NCBI GenBank assembly: GCA_041665465.1
Contig: JBAYIU010000001.1
Span: 1,499,872-1,563,871, forward strand
Length of the DNA stretch: 64,000 bases
Direction: 5' to 3'
DNA from: JACRPH01 sp041665465
GTDB lineage: Archaea > Nanobdellota > Nanobdellia > Woesearchaeales > GW2011-AR9
The notes below the pieces were generated by a model. That model saw only the letters and a program-made list of their open reading frames with translations, had not been told where the DNA came from and did no database searches. A program made the position numbers and the translations under genes. This document shows, piece after piece, positions 52,497 through 61,531 of this stretch (position 1 is its first letter; each line of letters begins with the position of its first letter).

Positions 52497-52617
52497 CTAT
52501 ATAAATAGTTCTCGTTTTTAAGTTAAAGTTACGCACAAATATAAAGAAATGCCCCGATGAAGCATTTCTAATATAGTGAAACTAGAACGTTTCACAAATA
52601 TACTAATTATAAGGTGA
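52497..52617 (+). promoter_or_regulatory. L11 promoter and hairpin-rich leader
   Basis: A TATA box CTATATAAATAG (52497-52508) predicts a start near 52530 and a leader of about 90 nt. The leader holds two perfect hairpins: AGAAATGC...GCATTTCT (52545-52569, 9-nt loop with GATGAA) and GTGAAAC...GTTTCAC (52576-52595, 6-nt loop). A Shine-Dalgarno AAGGTGA (52611-52617) precedes the ATG. Such a leader is typical of autogenous ribosomal-protein control. Confidence 0.55.
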
Positions 52618-52621
52618 AATA

Positions 52622-53371
52622 ATGGGCAAACAAGTTGTAGAAGCTATGATTGAAGGAGGAAAAGCTAGCGCTGCTCCCCCTTTAGGACCAGCATTAGGTC
52701 CAACCGGATTAAATATTGGTTTGGTAGTTGCTGAGATAAATAAAAGAACTGCTGATTTGAAAGGAATGCAAGTTCCGATTAAAGTTATTGTTGATACTGC
52801 ATCTAAGACTTTTGAGATTGAGATTGGTACTCCTCCTACTGCTGCTTTGATTAAAAAGGAAGCAGGAGTAGAGAAAGGGGCTGGAAACCCTAAATTAGAA
52901 AAGATTGCTGATTTAATGTTAGAACAAGTAATCAAGATTGCTAATATTAAAGCAGGAAACTTAGGCGGTTCGAACCTTAAGAATAAGGTTAAAGAAGTTA
53001 TCGGCACTTGTCTTTCTATGGGAATCTTAGTAGAAGGAATGCCCGCTAGAGAAGCTTTACGTGCAATCGAAGCAGGAACATTTGACGCTAAAATCAATTC
53101 TGGAAGAACAGAACTTACTGAAGCAGAGAAGAAACATCTTGAAGAAGAGAAAGTACGCTTAAAAGAAGAGATGGAAAGAAAGCGTGCAGAGTTTGAGATC
53201 CGAGCTAAGGCTATCTTGAAAGAGATGGAAGGTAAGGAAAGCAGAAAGATCCGTGGAAAGATGATGGAAGATGGTATCCCCATGAGAATCATCGATGAAT
53301 TAGCACCTGAAGAGAAATCTGCTGGTGGTAAGGGTGGTGCTCCTGCTAAAGGTGGAGCTGCTAAGAAGTAA
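52622..53371 (+). CDS. rpl11: Ribosomal protein L11 with long C-terminal extension
   Basis: L11 forms the GTPase-associated centre with 23S rRNA. The N-terminal domain is recognised by PPLGPALGPTGLNIGLVVAEIN (about 19-40), and the rRNA-binding C-terminal domain by TPPTAALIKKEAG (about 75-87) and GTCLSMGILVEG (about 137-148). Archaeal L11 is about 160-165 residues; this one is 249 because of a charged helical extension (about 170-235) and a Gly/Ala/Lys-rich tail ending GGAPAKGGAAKK. The antisense frame over it is a shadow. Confidence 0.95.
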   Translation: MGKQVVEAMIEGGKASAAPPLGPALGPTGLNIGLVVAEINKRTADLKGMQVPIKVIVDTASKTFEIEIGTPPTAALIKKEAGVEKGAGNPKLEKIADLMLEQVIKIANIKAGNLGGSNLKNKVKEVIGTCLSMGILVEGMPAREALRAIEAGTFDAKINSGRTELTEAEKKHLEEEKVRLKEEMERKRAEFEIRAKAILKEMEGKESRKIRGKMMEDGIPMRIIDELAPEEKSAGGKGGAPAKGGAAKK

Positions 53372-53387
53372 GTTTTTTCTTTTTTAT

Positions 53388-53771
53388 TTATTCAATTATT
53401 TTTTTATTCATAACTTCAATCACAAAATCATTAAATAATTCTGGGAAATAAAACCAAAATTCCAATTCTGACCAGGAACCATGTACAAATCTAAGTTTAT
53501 TCTTCTTAGCCCATTTCTCTATTCTTTTTATCTCTTTTAATGGGTCCGAAGAGATAAATCCAATATGTGATGAGAGCTTTTGTTTACAGTTTAATGGTTT
53601 AACTGGTGTTTCGATAATCTGCAAGATCCTATTATTTTGGTTAAATATTCCCCAATCTTTTTCTTTGCTGGTATAGATTGAGGTACAACCTAATTGTATT
53701 AAAAGCTTAGAAACTTTATTGAAACAGCCAAGATTAATTCTATAAGCACAATGATGTAATTTAAGATCCAT
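53388..53771 (-). CDS. VOC (glyoxalase-like) family protein
   Basis: The 127-residue protein has the beta-alpha-beta-beta-beta plan of the vicinal-oxygen-chelate family: LKLHHCAYRI (His5/His6 at the first strand), SSHIGFISSDP (about 67-77) and a closing FVIEVM with Glu (about 117-122), the usual metal ligand positions. Two of the metal residues seem to be present. Function unknown. It is convergent with L11 and 16 bases from it. Confidence 0.6.
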   Translation of the reverse strand: MDLKLHHCAYRINLGCFNKVSKLLIQLGCTSIYTSKEKDWGIFNQNNRILQIIETPVKPLNCKQKLSSHIGFISSDPLKEIKRIEKWAKKNKLRFVHGSWSELEFWFYFPELFNDFVIEVMNKKIIE

Positions 53772-53792
53772 TTTAATTAAGTAAAGATTAAA

Positions 53793-54017
53793 CTACCTTC
53801 TGCCTCTAAGTTTATCTAACTCTTCAATCTCTGCTTTCTTAATAGCAAGCAAGGCTTCAGTCATCTTCTCTACTAAATCTGCTAGACTTTTAGTCTTGTT
53901 CAATTGTTTAATCATTAAAGAAATTACTACAATTGCTTCAACTAATAGTAAGAATAAAATTATCGATAAGGCTAGAACTACCTCTATTAAAGGAATATCA
54001 ATACCATATACTAACAT
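53793..54017 (-). CDS. Small membrane protein, 74 aa
   Basis: It has a single N-terminal membrane helix (about residues 8-35, IPLIEVVLALSIILFLLLVEAIVVISLMI) followed by a coiled coil (about 40-72) rich in Leu and Lys. I do not recognise a family. It lies between the VOC gene and the giant surface-protein gene, all leftward, and the coiled coil would face the cytoplasm or outside. Confidence 0.6.
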   Translation of the reverse strand: MLVYGIDIPLIEVVLALSIILFLLLVEAIVVISLMIKQLNKTKSLADLVEKMTEALLAIKKAEIEELDKLRGRR

Positions 54018-54078
54018 CTTTTTGTCTAACCTCTTTTATGGGTGTGTATATTTTTGGGTTAATAAAGCTTTCTTTTCA

Positions 54079-57000
54079 TTATCCTAAATTGATGGGGAAT
54101 TCGTTGCTTGCAACGACATTTCCTCCATGATAAATCTTGGTTCGAATTACATTCTCTCCTTTATACTTTTCCGGATCATATTTCAGTTGCTGTGCAAATA
54201 CAAATGTTTTTCCTTCTCTGATAATGTATGGTCCGTAAATATCTCCAAACAAAGCTCCTGAACTTCCCTTTTTAGCTATACTTAATTCTAGCAGGTAGTC
54301 TTCTCCATTTGTAGTTAAATCGATTACTGCTGCTCCAGTAATCCCTCCGTTTTGTGCTTGTGCTTCGATTTTGCGAGATGCTTCTTCTGGAACAATCACT
54401 GCGTACACATCAACTAGACTGTTGGCTGTATCTACATCTACTGCTGTTCCCGATACTGCCTTTCTTTCTATTTTTACTTCTTGTTCATATACTGTTTCTC
54501 CAAAAGTGGTAAATTGAATCTTTATCTGGTGAGGTATAAGTCCTTCTTTAATCTCTAAAGTTTTTTCTACCTTTTCTCCCGGATTTAGAAGTATTTGTTC
54601 AGGATTAGTTATCTCTGCTTTTAATAATCTCCCGGCGATAGAATTATCTGAGTAAGCTAAGGAGGAGATTCTTTCAAATAATGATCCTTCTGTCCCTAAA
54701 GTTTTTCTGGTAACAATAAAGTAAGGGTCATCAGTATCTTGTTCTAGTCCTGGGAAAAGTAACATCTTCTTAGTTCCGGTATTCTCTAAGGTAACTTTGA
54801 CTTGAGTGTTTAGATTGTTCACCCTTTGCGATACCATTTGGGTTTGAATGTACTTTTTGGTCTCTTCTGCATTGTATGTTTCTGTTGTTATTGGTGGTTT
54901 AGTAGGAGAACGAGTTACTGCAGTTTGAGGCGTTTCTGCTATTGCTGCGGTGGTGGTAGTAGTTGTGGTGGTGGAAGATCCTCCACCCCCAGAAGAACTA
55001 CCTAATTGAACTACTGTGACACAATCATGAATCTTTGGTCCGTAATCTGCCCCACTTCCAGAAAATTTAGTAGAAGTGGTGGAGTTGTAAGGATAATCAT
55101 TTGAAACGTTAGTGGTCGGTCCGTCAGCATAAGTGTCGTTGTTTGAATCTGTCCCTTTATCACAGTAATCATCGTATTGATTTCCCTGAGCGGAAAAGTT
55201 TCCAGAAACGTTAACTGAAGTGTTGAATTTATTGTTGCTGTTATCTGTTACGTGTCTTAAAGTAGAACTGGTAAATGTGTTATAATAAGTAAGAATATTT
55301 GAACTACTAGAATCAATAGATAAAGCCACATAACTATTTGTTAAAGAGTTATTATTAAGAGTATGGTTAACAGAATTTACTATGTCCACTCCAACATACT
55401 GGCCATTAATGGTATTAGCACTAATGCTCCAATTATTACTCTGACTAAGATAGATTCCTCTTTCATTTCCACTTCCGCTTGAAACAGAAAAAGTATTTCT
55501 ATTGAGAACTAAACTATCACTTAAGTAGGAATAAATCCCATATATATCGCTAGAGAAGACACTATCATTAATCTGCCCATTATTAGAATGATCCAAAGAG
55601 ATACCGTATAAACAACTATTCGCGCTGCTATTAATTAAAGTATAATTCTCCGCATAATTTCTAAATTCAAATCCTTTATGGAAATCTTTAAAATTGCATC
55701 TTGAAACGGTAAGGTAATCATATCCATTGTTATATAATCCTGTTCCTGCATCACTGTCCTGGATAGTGGTATTTAAGCAAGAAAGGTTAATGTTGTTTGC
55801 TCCTATTGAGATTTGTGAGGAGATAGTATAAGTTCCTGGACAAAAGATAATGCTGTTTGTTAAAGTCATCCCTCCTACTGGTACACTACAACTTATGTTT
55901 AAGTGAAGATTAACTTGGGTGTTCCCGGTTTGAGTTAAATTAATTGAAGTAGAGTTAGTGAGGGTCTCATCAGTACTAATATATGCAACGCTGATGTTAT
56001 GTGGGGTAAGATAATATGTGCCAGAAACATTTTTCTTAACTTCTGCTAATTCTAATACTACTAAGCCATCATTTCCTGTTGTTCCAGTTCGATCCTCTTC
56101 TCCGGTGTTATTAAAGTATCCTGTAACTACCGCTCCGGGTAGAGGAAGATTATCATTATTAAAAGTGATGTTTGCAGTTAGATATCTTCGTATGAACACT
56201 GTGGCTGTTCCACTAACGTTGATCTCACTGATATTTACTGAAACATTGATTAGATTGTTGATAGTATTTTCATCGTTGATTGCAAAGATACTCCAAGTAT
56301 TATTTGATAGAATACTATCTGAGAGAGTGTTATTGTTGGAATGATTAAATATTACCCCATAAGTGCTGTTGGTTATCACTACATTTTCTAAAAGAGAATT
56401 ATTGGAATAATCTAAAGCTATTCCCGAACTAAAATTACTAATTTGGATATTGGTTAAGTTTACACCCGTTCTTCCGTTAAGATTAATTGCTGTTCCAGAA
56501 CCATTTCCGGTTAAAGTATAATTATTACCATTAATCACAATATTGTCCGAAGTAACAATAAATGGTTGATTACAACTAAGATTATTGCCTAGAGTAGCAC
56601 TAGTAGTAAGATTCATTCCACAAACAACATTTGAAAGGGTAATATTAACTGAAGCACCGGTAGTATTAATCAAATTCAAGAGGGTGCTATTCTTAGTAAA
56701 CCCTCCCGCTTCCACATTAATGGTATGATTGTTTGTTAAATAATAATAAACACTATTTTCTAGATAATATTCCGTTAGAGAAAGACGTCCTATCCCATTA
56801 CCTCCTGTAATCGTAGTATCATCTAAAACTCCAGTAGAATCATAAGCAGTGATACTCGCACCAGAAACTGGGCTTCCAGAAGTATTAGTTACATTTACAT
56901 CTACATACCATTTGACATAAAGGTAGTTATTTGGGCCAACAGTAACGTTAGTTTGATTAAAAGAAACGTTAGTGAAGTAAATGTAAGAAGGACCGTAAGG

Positions 57001-60000
57001 AGAGAAATCTGCATCAACTTGTTTATTAGATGTACTATTGATAAAAAAGTCCCAGAACCTGTTTCCGGTAGATGTTAAATCAAAGAATAAACCCTCTTCC
57101 ATATTATAAATCTGGTTTCTGCTAAGATTGTTATTAGATGAAGAATAGATATAAATTCCCTTATTTCCACAAAAAAGCCCTCCGAAAAGACAATTGATGG
57201 TATTGTCAGAAATATTTGAAGAATGAACTCTCACTAAGTCGATTCCTCTGTTTGCGGAAAGAGTATTATTTACGATAGTGTTGTTTTCTGAGAGGTAAAA
57301 CCCGGTGCCCTGAATATAAATTCCTGTTGAAAAATTATAAATATTTAAGTTCTTAATAGTAATATTCTGATGGTTTTGAGAATAAACTCCATAATCTCCC
57401 GAGTAAAGGTTTGAACTAATTACGGAAGCCCCATTTCCGTTGATAACGATGTTATCATTAATGATAGTGAAGCAGGTATCAGCACCACCCATAGAGTGAA
57501 GAACACTTCCAGAGGGGATGGATAGACTGCTATTAACATTCCCGCAAGAAATAGTGGGAATAATCATTAAAGGTAGGAAGTCTTGATTACTATCCCCGAG
57601 GATTAATTGTGCAGAATCTCCAATCCCATCAAAGTTACTATCTTCTCCACTATAATTACTCCAGTAATTTCCTCCAGAACAGTTCTGAGAAATTATATTC
57701 AAAGAACCAGAACAAGAATAACTCCCATTCCAATAGTTGCTACCATTGTCATAAGCGTGATTAGTATTGTTAAAAAAGTAATTGTTATAAATAGTGTTGT
57801 TGTAAGAATCTAAAACTAAAGTTCCATTATTTAAGTTGTATTTTAGGTAATTTAAGGTCAAGTTATTATAATTAGAAGAAGATAAAATCTTTACTCCAAA
57901 GCTATTATTTTCTAATCTATTATTGGTAAGAGTATTATTAGATGAGTTCTCTAAATAAATGGCAGAACTAAAATTAACAATAATTAGATTTTTAATGGTA
58001 ATATTCTGAACCCCCGTTAAATTAATTCCTTCCCCACTGCTATTCCCCAATATTACTCCATTATTTCCATCTATCACTAAATTAGATGCATTTACAATAA
58101 GACAAGTGTCATTAGAAGCAAGATCCGACAAAAGAGTAACATCTCTATTAACATATCCACAAGTAGAAATGCTTAAGTTGGTAGGTAAAACAATAGACGT
58201 GCTACCGGTTTGTGAGACATTCAAGCTTGTACTATTTAACAACTCTCCATTAAATGTTGCATTGATGGTGTAATTAGAAGAATAAACAGTATTAGTGATA
58301 TTAAGAGTTAAATCTGTTAATCCTAAAACGACTTCTCCTTGAGAATTAGTTATCTGACTTTGTTCTAAGTTATTGTTTTTATCGTAAGCAGAAACATTTA
58401 CTCCTAAAATGTTTTCTCCGAGAGAATTATTAACTTTAACATTAACATACCATTTTACTTTCAAGATTCCGTTAGATTCAGCTTGGATTTTAGATTTATT
58501 AAAAGTTAGATTAATTAGTGTATCGGTCCCACTGATTCCCACGTAAACATCTTTAGTGGTACTATAATTAATGCTTCCTCCAATAACTGTACTGTTCCCC
58601 AACAAGAAATAAATCCCATAAGTGTTATTATTCACCCTATTATTGGTAATGTTATTTGCACTTAAAAGATAGATTCCATACCCTCCAAAAGTAAAATTAT
58701 TCCCCCTTACTTGGTTATTGCTTCCTTCGGTAGTTAAGTATACTCCATTAGTGTTATTATAAAAGGAGTTATTCTCTAGGGTATTGCTCTGAGAGTTACC
58801 ATATACCCCATATTCTCCCCTAAAAAACTGATTATTCTGGAGTTGGTTATTTGTTCCTGTGGCTAGATAAACACCATAAGTGCTATTATCAATCACTGAA
58901 CCGCTGATATTATTATAGTGGCCCCCATACCCTATCATAAAAGAAATCCCTTTTTCAGTAGTATTGATGGTATTATTAACCATCACATTTGAAGAAGAGG
59001 TATACATAGTAATGCCACTCTCCGAACAATTGGTCAAAGTATTATCAAGAACATATTCATAATCTGAATTATAATGATAAATGCCGTTTGTGTTAAGAGT
59101 GATATAATTGTTGGTAATATTATTATTATTTGAAAAACTCAAGTATATCCCATGGTATCCCCGGGATATATTATTTCCAACGATCCTATTATTGGTAGAA
59201 CTAGATGTTAACTTTATTCCATATCCACTCGCGGCAGTCATATTGTAGAAGGTGTTATTAACAATATAATTGTTTGTACTTGTTGTCAAGTACATTCCTG
59301 ACGAAATATTTTCAAAATGATTATTTGAAAGAGTACAATTATTGAGATAATAAGCATTAATTCCTGAGGTGGATATGTTAAAAAAGGTGTTATTAGTAAA
59401 AAGACTATTGTCTATATATGATGAAGATGGAAAAATGTACACTCCTTCACTAAAATTACTAATCAAACAATTAGTAATGGTAATATTATCTCTGTGTATA
59501 GTAAGAGAAATACCCCTATCTGTGCCATTACCTGTAATGTTGTGGTATCCACAATTAAGTGCTATATTTGCCATACTAATACTTAATCCTGTTCCATTAC
59601 ATCCCGTCAAATCACTACCCAGAGTAAAAGATCGATCGATGGTCTGTCCACAGCTTAAGCTAAGATTAGCTTGGTCTAAAGCAGTAAGGGTATCATATCT
59701 AGTCTTATTACATGTAACATTCCAGTCAAAAAATCCTAATTGTGGCCCGGGGTAAGTACGATTAAATTGATATAATAACTTTGTGGTGTTGAAGGTCATA
59801 TTATAACTTGTTCCATCATGATAAGAGATGATACAAGTAGCATCTGAGATATTCTTCCCTCCACTATTAGAGTAATTAGCATAGAAATAAATCTTTTCAT
59901 CAGTTAGATTATGTTGGTTTCCATAAGGATATCCGGCATCGTTGGAATCCCAGATGGTTAGACTGGCATTAGTGTCTAATAAGGCTCCGGTACCGCTGAT

Positions 60001-61452
60001 ATTTTCTATCTTGTAATCAGTCCCATCTACAGAAACTTTTCCTCCCTGAACATAATTTCCATTAGCGATATCATCGTAGGTAAAAGAGAAATGGTTTGTA
60101 CAACTGGAATTCAATTCTGTTAGACTATTAGCATTGGGACAGATTACTACTCCGTTGTTATAGTTTAAGTTAGCTAGATAAAATGTGTGCCCTGAAGCTA
60201 ATCCGGTAGCTCCAGTTAAGTTTATGGCAATAGCTGATTCGTTAGCTTGGATAGCAAAGTTAGTTAGATTAACTGTGATATTAAAGTAAGCGTCTAAGAC
60301 CGTGAATCTGGTAGTGCTGTTGTAGAAAGAGATATTCTGACGAGCAGAGTGCAAGCTTCCATCAATTAAGGGATTAGTTAGATTAAAGGTGCTGTTGATG
60401 ACGAAGTAAGAGGTATTGCCAGGAGCATAATATGGATAGACTAGGGAGAGGGGTAGGAAATCGTAAATCCCCCCTGTTCCTGGGACTAAAAAGTTCGTAT
60501 TAATAATGCTGTCATCATCAATATCTCGGTCAGTATCGTTAGAATAAAAATTCCCTCCTTGGCATCTTCCTCCAAGAATGTTTGTTTTAGTGCAATCTAG
60601 TGAGATATTCCATAAATTATCTGGATTATTGTTATTAAGGGAAGTAACATTCCAGAAACGGTTATTATAAACGTAAATCCCATCTGCATTTCCATCTAAG
60701 AGTATCTTACCTTCTATAGTGTTGTTGAAGATAGTGTGATTGTCTACAGTGCCTACTTTTCCTTCTACATTAATATCATATAAAGAACTAGCAGAGATAT
60801 TTGAGTTTATGATAGAAACATTAGATATTTGATTTAAGTTTATGCCATATGTCGTACTTTCAATTATGGTGGTATGATTAATAAATACCTTATCTGAAGT
60901 TCCGGCAACAATGATCCCATAACTTGATCCACGAACAAAAGAATCTAAGATCGTTCCATTTTTAGAGTTAGTATAGGTTATCCCATTTGTGAAATTGATA
61001 ATATTACAATTTTGTATGGTCACGTTATCAAATCCATCTACATAGACCCCAAAACTACCTGGTTGACTAGTTCCAACAATATTATTCCCAGCACAGTTAA
61101 CAACAATATCACTAGCTCCAACATACAACCCATCTGGATTACACGGCCCTAAATCTCCAGAAAGAGTAAGATCACTAACAATCGTGTCTCCACAACTAGT
61201 CTGAGCACCAACGGTGGGAGCATCAGGAACAGTCTCAATTACAATTGAAGGTGTCTCGGTAATCAATTCTGGAACGAAACCGGAAGTAACATTCTCACTT
61301 AGATTTACTTCTTCAGGAATAGCTAATTCAGAAAGACCAACGGCTGCTCCAGTAAGAATAGGTCCGTTTTTTATGCTTAAAAAACCGAGTATCCCAATAG
61401 CTAAAAGTAACACTAATACAACTATCAAACCACCTTTTTTTACTAAGTACAT
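54079..61452 (-). CDS. Giant beta-helix cell-surface protein, 2457 aa
   Basis: The protein starts with a membrane helix (about 8-26) and LTGAAVG (33-39). Most of its length is made of right-handed beta-helix repeats of the NosD/PbH1 kind, recognised by recurring NNTLTNN, GIYLxxSxNNxIxNN and SNSxY segments. At least four such blocks each begin with a CG...L...CNG-type cap and are separated by Ig-like or carboxypeptidase-regulatory-like segments (VSAYDKNNNLEQSQITNSQGEV). Asn-x-Ser/Thr sequons are abundant. After a Gly/Ser/Thr-rich linker (SSSGGGGSSTTTTTTTT), the last 350 residues form beta-rich domains. It is probably a carbohydrate-binding or adhesion protein. Confidence 0.87.
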   Translation of the reverse strand: MYLVKKGGLIVVLVLLLAIGILGFLSIKNGPILTGAAVGLSELAIPEEVNLSENVTSGFVPELITETPSIVIETVPDAPTVGAQTSCGDTIVSDLTLSGDLGPCNPDGLYVGASDIVVNCAGNNIVGTSQPGSFGVYVDGFDNVTIQNCNIINFTNGITYTNSKNGTILDSFVRGSSYGIIVAGTSDKVFINHTTIIESTTYGINLNQISNVSIINSNISASSLYDINVEGKVGTVDNHTIFNNTIEGKILLDGNADGIYVYNNRFWNVTSLNNNNPDNLWNISLDCTKTNILGGRCQGGNFYSNDTDRDIDDDSIINTNFLVPGTGGIYDFLPLSLVYPYYAPGNTSYFVINSTFNLTNPLIDGSLHSARQNISFYNSTTRFTVLDAYFNITVNLTNFAIQANESAIAINLTGATGLASGHTFYLANLNYNNGVVICPNANSLTELNSSCTNHFSFTYDDIANGNYVQGGKVSVDGTDYKIENISGTGALLDTNASLTIWDSNDAGYPYGNQHNLTDEKIYFYANYSNSGGKNISDATCIISYHDGTSYNMTFNTTKLLYQFNRTYPGPQLGFFDWNVTCNKTRYDTLTALDQANLSLSCGQTIDRSFTLGSDLTGCNGTGLSISMANIALNCGYHNITGNGTDRGISLTIHRDNITITNCLISNFSEGVYIFPSSSYIDNSLFTNNTFFNISTSGINAYYLNNCTLSNNHFENISSGMYLTTSTNNYIVNNTFYNMTAASGYGIKLTSSSTNNRIVGNNISRGYHGIYLSFSNNNNITNNYITLNTNGIYHYNSDYEYVLDNTLTNCSESGITMYTSSSNVMVNNTINTTEKGISFMIGYGGHYNNISGSVIDNSTYGVYLATGTNNQLQNNQFFRGEYGVYGNSQSNTLENNSFYNNTNGVYLTTEGSNNQVRGNNFTFGGYGIYLLSANNITNNRVNNNTYGIYFLLGNSTVIGGSINYSTTKDVYVGISGTDTLINLTFNKSKIQAESNGILKVKWYVNVKVNNSLGENILGVNVSAYDKNNNLEQSQITNSQGEVVLGLTDLTLNITNTVYSSNYTINATFNGELLNSTSLNVSQTGSTSIVLPTNLSISTCGYVNRDVTLLSDLASNDTCLIVNASNLVIDGNNGVILGNSSGEGINLTGVQNITIKNLIIVNFSSAIYLENSSNNTLTNNRLENNSFGVKILSSSNYNNLTLNYLKYNLNNGTLVLDSYNNTIYNNYFFNNTNHAYDNGSNYWNGSYSCSGSLNIISQNCSGGNYWSNYSGEDSNFDGIGDSAQLILGDSNQDFLPLMIIPTISCGNVNSSLSIPSGSVLHSMGGADTCFTIINDNIVINGNGASVISSNLYSGDYGVYSQNHQNITIKNLNIYNFSTGIYIQGTGFYLSENNTIVNNTLSANRGIDLVRVHSSNISDNTINCLFGGLFCGNKGIYIYSSSNNNLSRNQIYNMEEGLFFDLTSTGNRFWDFFINSTSNKQVDADFSPYGPSYIYFTNVSFNQTNVTVGPNNYLYVKWYVDVNVTNTSGSPVSGASITAYDSTGVLDDTTITGGNGIGRLSLTEYYLENSVYYYLTNNHTINVEAGGFTKNSTLLNLINTTGASVNITLSNVVCGMNLTTSATLGNNLSCNQPFIVTSDNIVINGNNYTLTGNGSGTAINLNGRTGVNLTNIQISNFSSGIALDYSNNSLLENVVITNSTYGVIFNHSNNNTLSDSILSNNTWSIFAINDENTINNLINVSVNISEINVSGTATVFIRRYLTANITFNNDNLPLPGAVVTGYFNNTGEEDRTGTTGNDGLVVLELAEVKKNVSGTYYLTPHNISVAYISTDETLTNSTSINLTQTGNTQVNLHLNISCSVPVGGMTLTNSIIFCPGTYTISSQISIGANNINLSCLNTTIQDSDAGTGLYNNGYDYLTVSRCNFKDFHKGFEFRNYAENYTLINSSANSCLYGISLDHSNNGQINDSVFSSDIYGIYSYLSDSLVLNRNTFSVSSGSGNERGIYLSQSNNWSISANTINGQYVGVDIVNSVNHTLNNNSLTNSYVALSIDSSSSNILTYYNTFTSSTLRHVTDNSNNKFNTSVNVSGNFSAQGNQYDDYCDKGTDSNNDTYADGPTTNVSNDYPYNSTTSTKFSGSGADYGPKIHDCVTVVQLGSSSGGGGSSTTTTTTTTAAIAETPQTAVTRSPTKPPITTETYNAEETKKYIQTQMVSQRVNNLNTQVKVTLENTGTKKMLLFPGLEQDTDDPYFIVTRKTLGTEGSLFERISSLAYSDNSIAGRLLKAEITNPEQILLNPGEKVEKTLEIKEGLIPHQIKIQFTTFGETVYEQEVKIERKAVSGTAVDVDTANSLVDVYAVIVPEEASRKIEAQAQNGGITGAAVIDLTTNGEDYLLELSIAKKGSSGALFGDIYGPYIIREGKTFVFAQQLKYDPEKYKGENVIRTKIYHGGNVVASNEFPINLG

Positions 61453-61531
61453 TTATCATAGTAGATAATTATTTTAGGGTTTATAAATATTTGGCTTGTT
61501 TAAAGAGAATAACTAAATACTAAAAATCAAC

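Noticed and set aside
52603..53292. A 229-codon frame antisense to rpl11
   Set aside because: It mirrors the Ala/Lys/Glu-rich L11 gene on the opposite strand and has no promoter or ribosome-binding site.
54079..61452. Many repeated AAT/ATT-rich segments suggesting DNA repeats
   Set aside because: They come from repeated Asn/Thr/Ile codons of beta-helix coils and are not identical at DNA level.
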